Positions 62,228-64,000 of a stretch of 64,000 bases of DNA are shown in pieces. Within the stretch, counting starts at the first letter, position 1; each line of letters opens with the position of its first letter. Location: assembly GCA_963974215.1 (NCBI GenBank), contig CAXBBL010000005.1:124001-188000 (forward strand), in the 5' to 3' direction. Made by a program: the position numbers and the translations under genes. The stretch comes from Croceimicrobium sp963974215. GTDB lineage: Bacteria; Bacteroidota; Bacteroidia; Flavobacteriales; Schleiferiaceae. The notes under the pieces were generated by a model that did not search any database, was not told the DNA's origin, and saw only the letters and a program-made list of their open reading frames with translations.

Positions 62228-63067
62228 ATGAAAGAGCTTTTTGATAAAGTGTCGTATCAGACCAGTGCCATCGTTACTAAAAAATACAGCACTTCTTTTT
62301 CACTAGGGATTTTATTCTTAGATCGCTCCTTGCATAAGCATATTTATGCCTTGTATGGTTTCGTGCGTTTTGCGGATGAAATTGTTGACACTTTCCACGA
62401 TTACCCCAAAGCTGAATTACTAGCAGACTTTAAAAAACAAACTTACAAAGCCATAGAAGATGGCATTAGCTTGAACCCCATCCTTAACTCATTCCAGCAT
62501 ACGGTGAATGAGTTTAATATTGACTTAGATTTGATTGAAACCTTTCTAAGGTCAATGGAAATGGATCTTAAACCAGTCGACTCATTCGATGAGTCGAAAT
62601 ATGAAGAGTATATTTTGGGATCAGCTGAGGTAGTAGGACTCATGTGTTTGAAGGTTTTCTGCTACGGTGATAAAGAGCAGTATGAAAAATTACATTGGAA
62701 CGCCATGAAGTTGGGTTCTGCTTTCCAGAAAATTAATTTCTTACGCGATCTAAACGCAGATTACAACCAATTGGGACGAGTTTATTTCCCAGGCGTTAAC
62801 ATGGATATATTTAATGACGATGTAAAAGCCGAAATTGAGGCAGATATTGATCTTGATTTCAAAGCTGGTTATGAAGGAATTTTAGGATTACCTAAAAAGG
62901 CTAGATTTGGTGTTTACATCGCCTATGTTTATTATTACGCCTTATTTCGCAAAATTAAAGCTACTCCAAGCTCAGAAATTCTTAGCCGGAGAGTGCGCAT
63001 TCCAAACCGCAATAAATACAGCTTATTATTAAGCTCTTACTTAAGACATAGTTTTAATATACTTTAA
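62228..63067 (+). CDS. crtB: Phytoene synthase CrtB
   Basis: A 279-residue head-to-head prenyltransferase that joins two geranylgeranyl diphosphates into phytoene. The two Asp-rich motifs are FADEIVDTFHD (first, about residue 48) and NFLRDLNADYNQLGRVYFP (second, about residue 170). It is full length, and the gene lies between crtI and idi with small gaps. Confidence 0.96.
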   Translation: MKELFDKVSYQTSAIVTKKYSTSFSLGILFLDRSLHKHIYALYGFVRFADEIVDTFHDYPKAELLADFKKQTYKAIEDGISLNPILNSFQHTVNEFNIDLDLIETFLRSMEMDLKPVDSFDESKYEEYILGSAEVVGLMCLKVFCYGDKEQYEKLHWNAMKLGSAFQKINFLRDLNADYNQLGRVYFPGVNMDIFNDDVKAEIEADIDLDFKAGYEGILGLPKKARFGVYIAYVYYYALFRKIKATPSSEILSRRVRIPNRNKYSLLLSSYLRHSFNIL

Positions 63068-63072
63068 TAAAT

Positions 63073-63588
63073 ATGGCAGAAAAAGTTATCCTAGTCGACG
63101 AGCAAGACAATGCTTTAGGACTGATGGAGAAAATGGAAGCCCACCGCAAAGGTCTTTTGCATCGTGCCTTTTCCGTTTTTGTGCTAAATGAAAAAGGCGA
63201 GCTGATGTTGCAGCAAAGAGCCGCACACAAGTACCATTCGGGTAAATTGTGGACCAATACCTGTTGCTCGCATCCGCGTGACGGTGAAACTGTGGAAGAA
63301 GCCGCACACCGTCGCTTGGTAGAGGAAATGGGATTTGATTGTGAAATCGAAAAGGCTCTTGAGTTTACCTATCGAGCAGAGCTTGATTTAGGAATGACCG
63401 AGCATGAATATGATCATCTTTTCATTGGTCACTACCATGACAGCCCTGCCATAAACCCTGAGGAAGTAATGGATTGGAAGTGGATGGACATTGACTTGCT
63501 CAGCGCAGATATTGCGGCTCGTCCTGAAAATTATACCGAGTGGTTTAAGATTATCTACCAGTCTTTTTTAGCAAAAGTTAAAGCTTAA
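63073..63588 (+). CDS. idi: Isopentenyl-diphosphate delta-isomerase, type I
   Basis: A 171-residue Nudix-fold isomerase that interconverts IPP and DMAPP and so supplies precursors for carotenoids. The catalytic Cys is in TNTCCSHP, and the Nudix-type REL segment is in AAHRRLVEEMGFDCE. The Glu in TEHEYDHLF is the second catalytic acid. It follows crtB by five bases. Confidence 0.96.
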   Translation: MAEKVILVDEQDNALGLMEKMEAHRKGLLHRAFSVFVLNEKGELMLQQRAAHKYHSGKLWTNTCCSHPRDGETVEEAAHRRLVEEMGFDCEIEKALEFTYRAELDLGMTEHEYDHLFIGHYHDSPAINPEEVMDWKWMDIDLLSADIAARPENYTEWFKIIYQSFLAKVKA

Positions 63589-63590
63589 AG

Positions 63591-63998
63591 ATGAAAGTTA
63601 CTGTAAGCCGCAAGGCACACTTTAATGCGGCACACCGCCTTTTCAATCCTGCCTGGCCAGCCGAGAAAAACGAAGAGGTTTTTGGGAAGTGCAACAACCC
63701 CGAATTTCACGGACACAATTACGAACTAATCGTAAGTGTGAAAGGTGAAATAGATTCCAAAACAGGCTATGTGATGGACATGAAAGTGCTGAAAGATTTG
63801 ATTAAGGATAAAATTGAAGATCGCTTTGATCATAAAAACCTCAATACTCAAACCGAGGAGTTCAAAAGTCTAAACCCTACGGCCGAAAACATCGCCGTGG
63901 TGATATTCGATTTACTTCGCCCACATTTAAATGAAACTTTAGATTTAAAAATTACGCTTTATGAAACTCCGAGAAACTACGTTGAATATGAAGGTTAA
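63591..63998 (+). CDS. 6-pyruvoyl-tetrahydropterin synthase-like protein
   Basis: A 135-residue T-fold protein. Zinc ligands and the catalytic Cys are in AHFNAAHRL and in GKCNNPEFHGHNYEL, which matches PTPS more closely than QueD. The Asp and His at FDHKNLN and the Glu in NPTAENIAV complete the set. It should convert dihydroneopterin triphosphate to 6-pyruvoyl-tetrahydropterin or a close product. Why a pterin enzyme sits in a crt operon is not clear. Its stop TAA (63996-63998) overlaps an ATG (63998-64000), so the operon continues. Confidence 0.92.
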   Translation: MKVTVSRKAHFNAAHRLFNPAWPAEKNEEVFGKCNNPEFHGHNYELIVSVKGEIDSKTGYVMDMKVLKDLIKDKIEDRFDHKNLNTQTEEFKSLNPTAENIAVVIFDLLRPHLNETLDLKITLYETPRNYVEYEG

Positions 63999-64000
63999 TG

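Overview
The window looks like chromosomal DNA of a flavobacterium (phylum Bacteroidota, probably Flavobacteriales and probably marine). The evidence is consistent across the window. Four proteins carry C-terminal type IX secretion (T9SS) sorting domains. There are many short lipoproteins, a GWxTD protein, a BatA/VWA protein, the YtxJ bacillithiol-type protein and A/T-rich leaders without strong Shine-Dalgarno sequences. Candidate promoters of the TAnnTTTG type are present. The cobalamin-MerR / ECF sigma / crtI-crtB-idi carotenoid cluster is also typical. The genus cannot be settled from sequence reading alone. No rRNA, tRNA, CRISPR array, prophage or complete insertion sequence was seen.

Layout. 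1-167 is the tail of rplI with its terminator, followed by a 1.1 kb gene-free stretch with dispersed repeats. 1287-7440 holds rlmH, a glutathione peroxidase, an orphan umuD-like gene, two overlapping lipoprotein genes, a heptamer tandem repeat, an NlpC/P60 hydrolase and a thiolase. 7614-9698 is a 7TM-HD (PgpH-type) phosphodiesterase. 9948-21210, mostly minus strand, holds an acidic protein, two large T9SS cargo proteins, rlmB, a GWxTD lipoprotein, a BamA/TamA-like outer-membrane protein and ung. 21321-27731, plus strand, holds a 40-residue lipoprotein, ytxJ, an outer-membrane protein, lipA, a T9SS BNR/sortilin-like protein and gap. 27708-43531 is a long, tightly packed minus-strand block: a TlpA-like protein, gatB, lpxK, miaA, a K+ channel, an ABC transporter pair, a pRiA4b-like protein, cca, three glycosyltransferases, a degenerate dihydroorotase and a BatA protein. 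43619-47282 is an overlapping five-gene operon: a LolD-like ATPase, an FtsX-type permease with a histidine-rich insert, two Cys-pair secreted proteins and an alpha/beta hydrolase.

49844-57039 is the most unusual part. A divergently transcribed response regulator faces a five-gene operon. The operon encodes a ThiF/E1-like plus nitroreductase fusion (Rv1355c family), an acyltransferase-like protein resembling autoinducer synthases, a 7TMR-DISM sensor kinase, a REC-histidine kinase hybrid and a REC protein. It reads as a make-a-molecule-and-sense-it module, although no function has been demonstrated.

59174 to the end is a light/cobalamin-type carotenoid regulon. A CarH/LitR-like MerR protein keeps the Wx9EH and ExHxxG cobalamin motifs and is followed by an ECF sigma factor, crtI, crtB, idi and a 6-pyruvoyl-tetrahydropterin-synthase-like gene. 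The operon probably continues past the window edge (TAATG stop/start overlap). Repeated TTTGTTTAA boxes lie on both candidate promoters.

Between genes there is a family of roughly 190-230 bp elements with imperfect terminal inverted repeats of about 33 bp (two full copies and at least two solo ends), and a second family of short hairpins followed by a GACGG or GATG tail.
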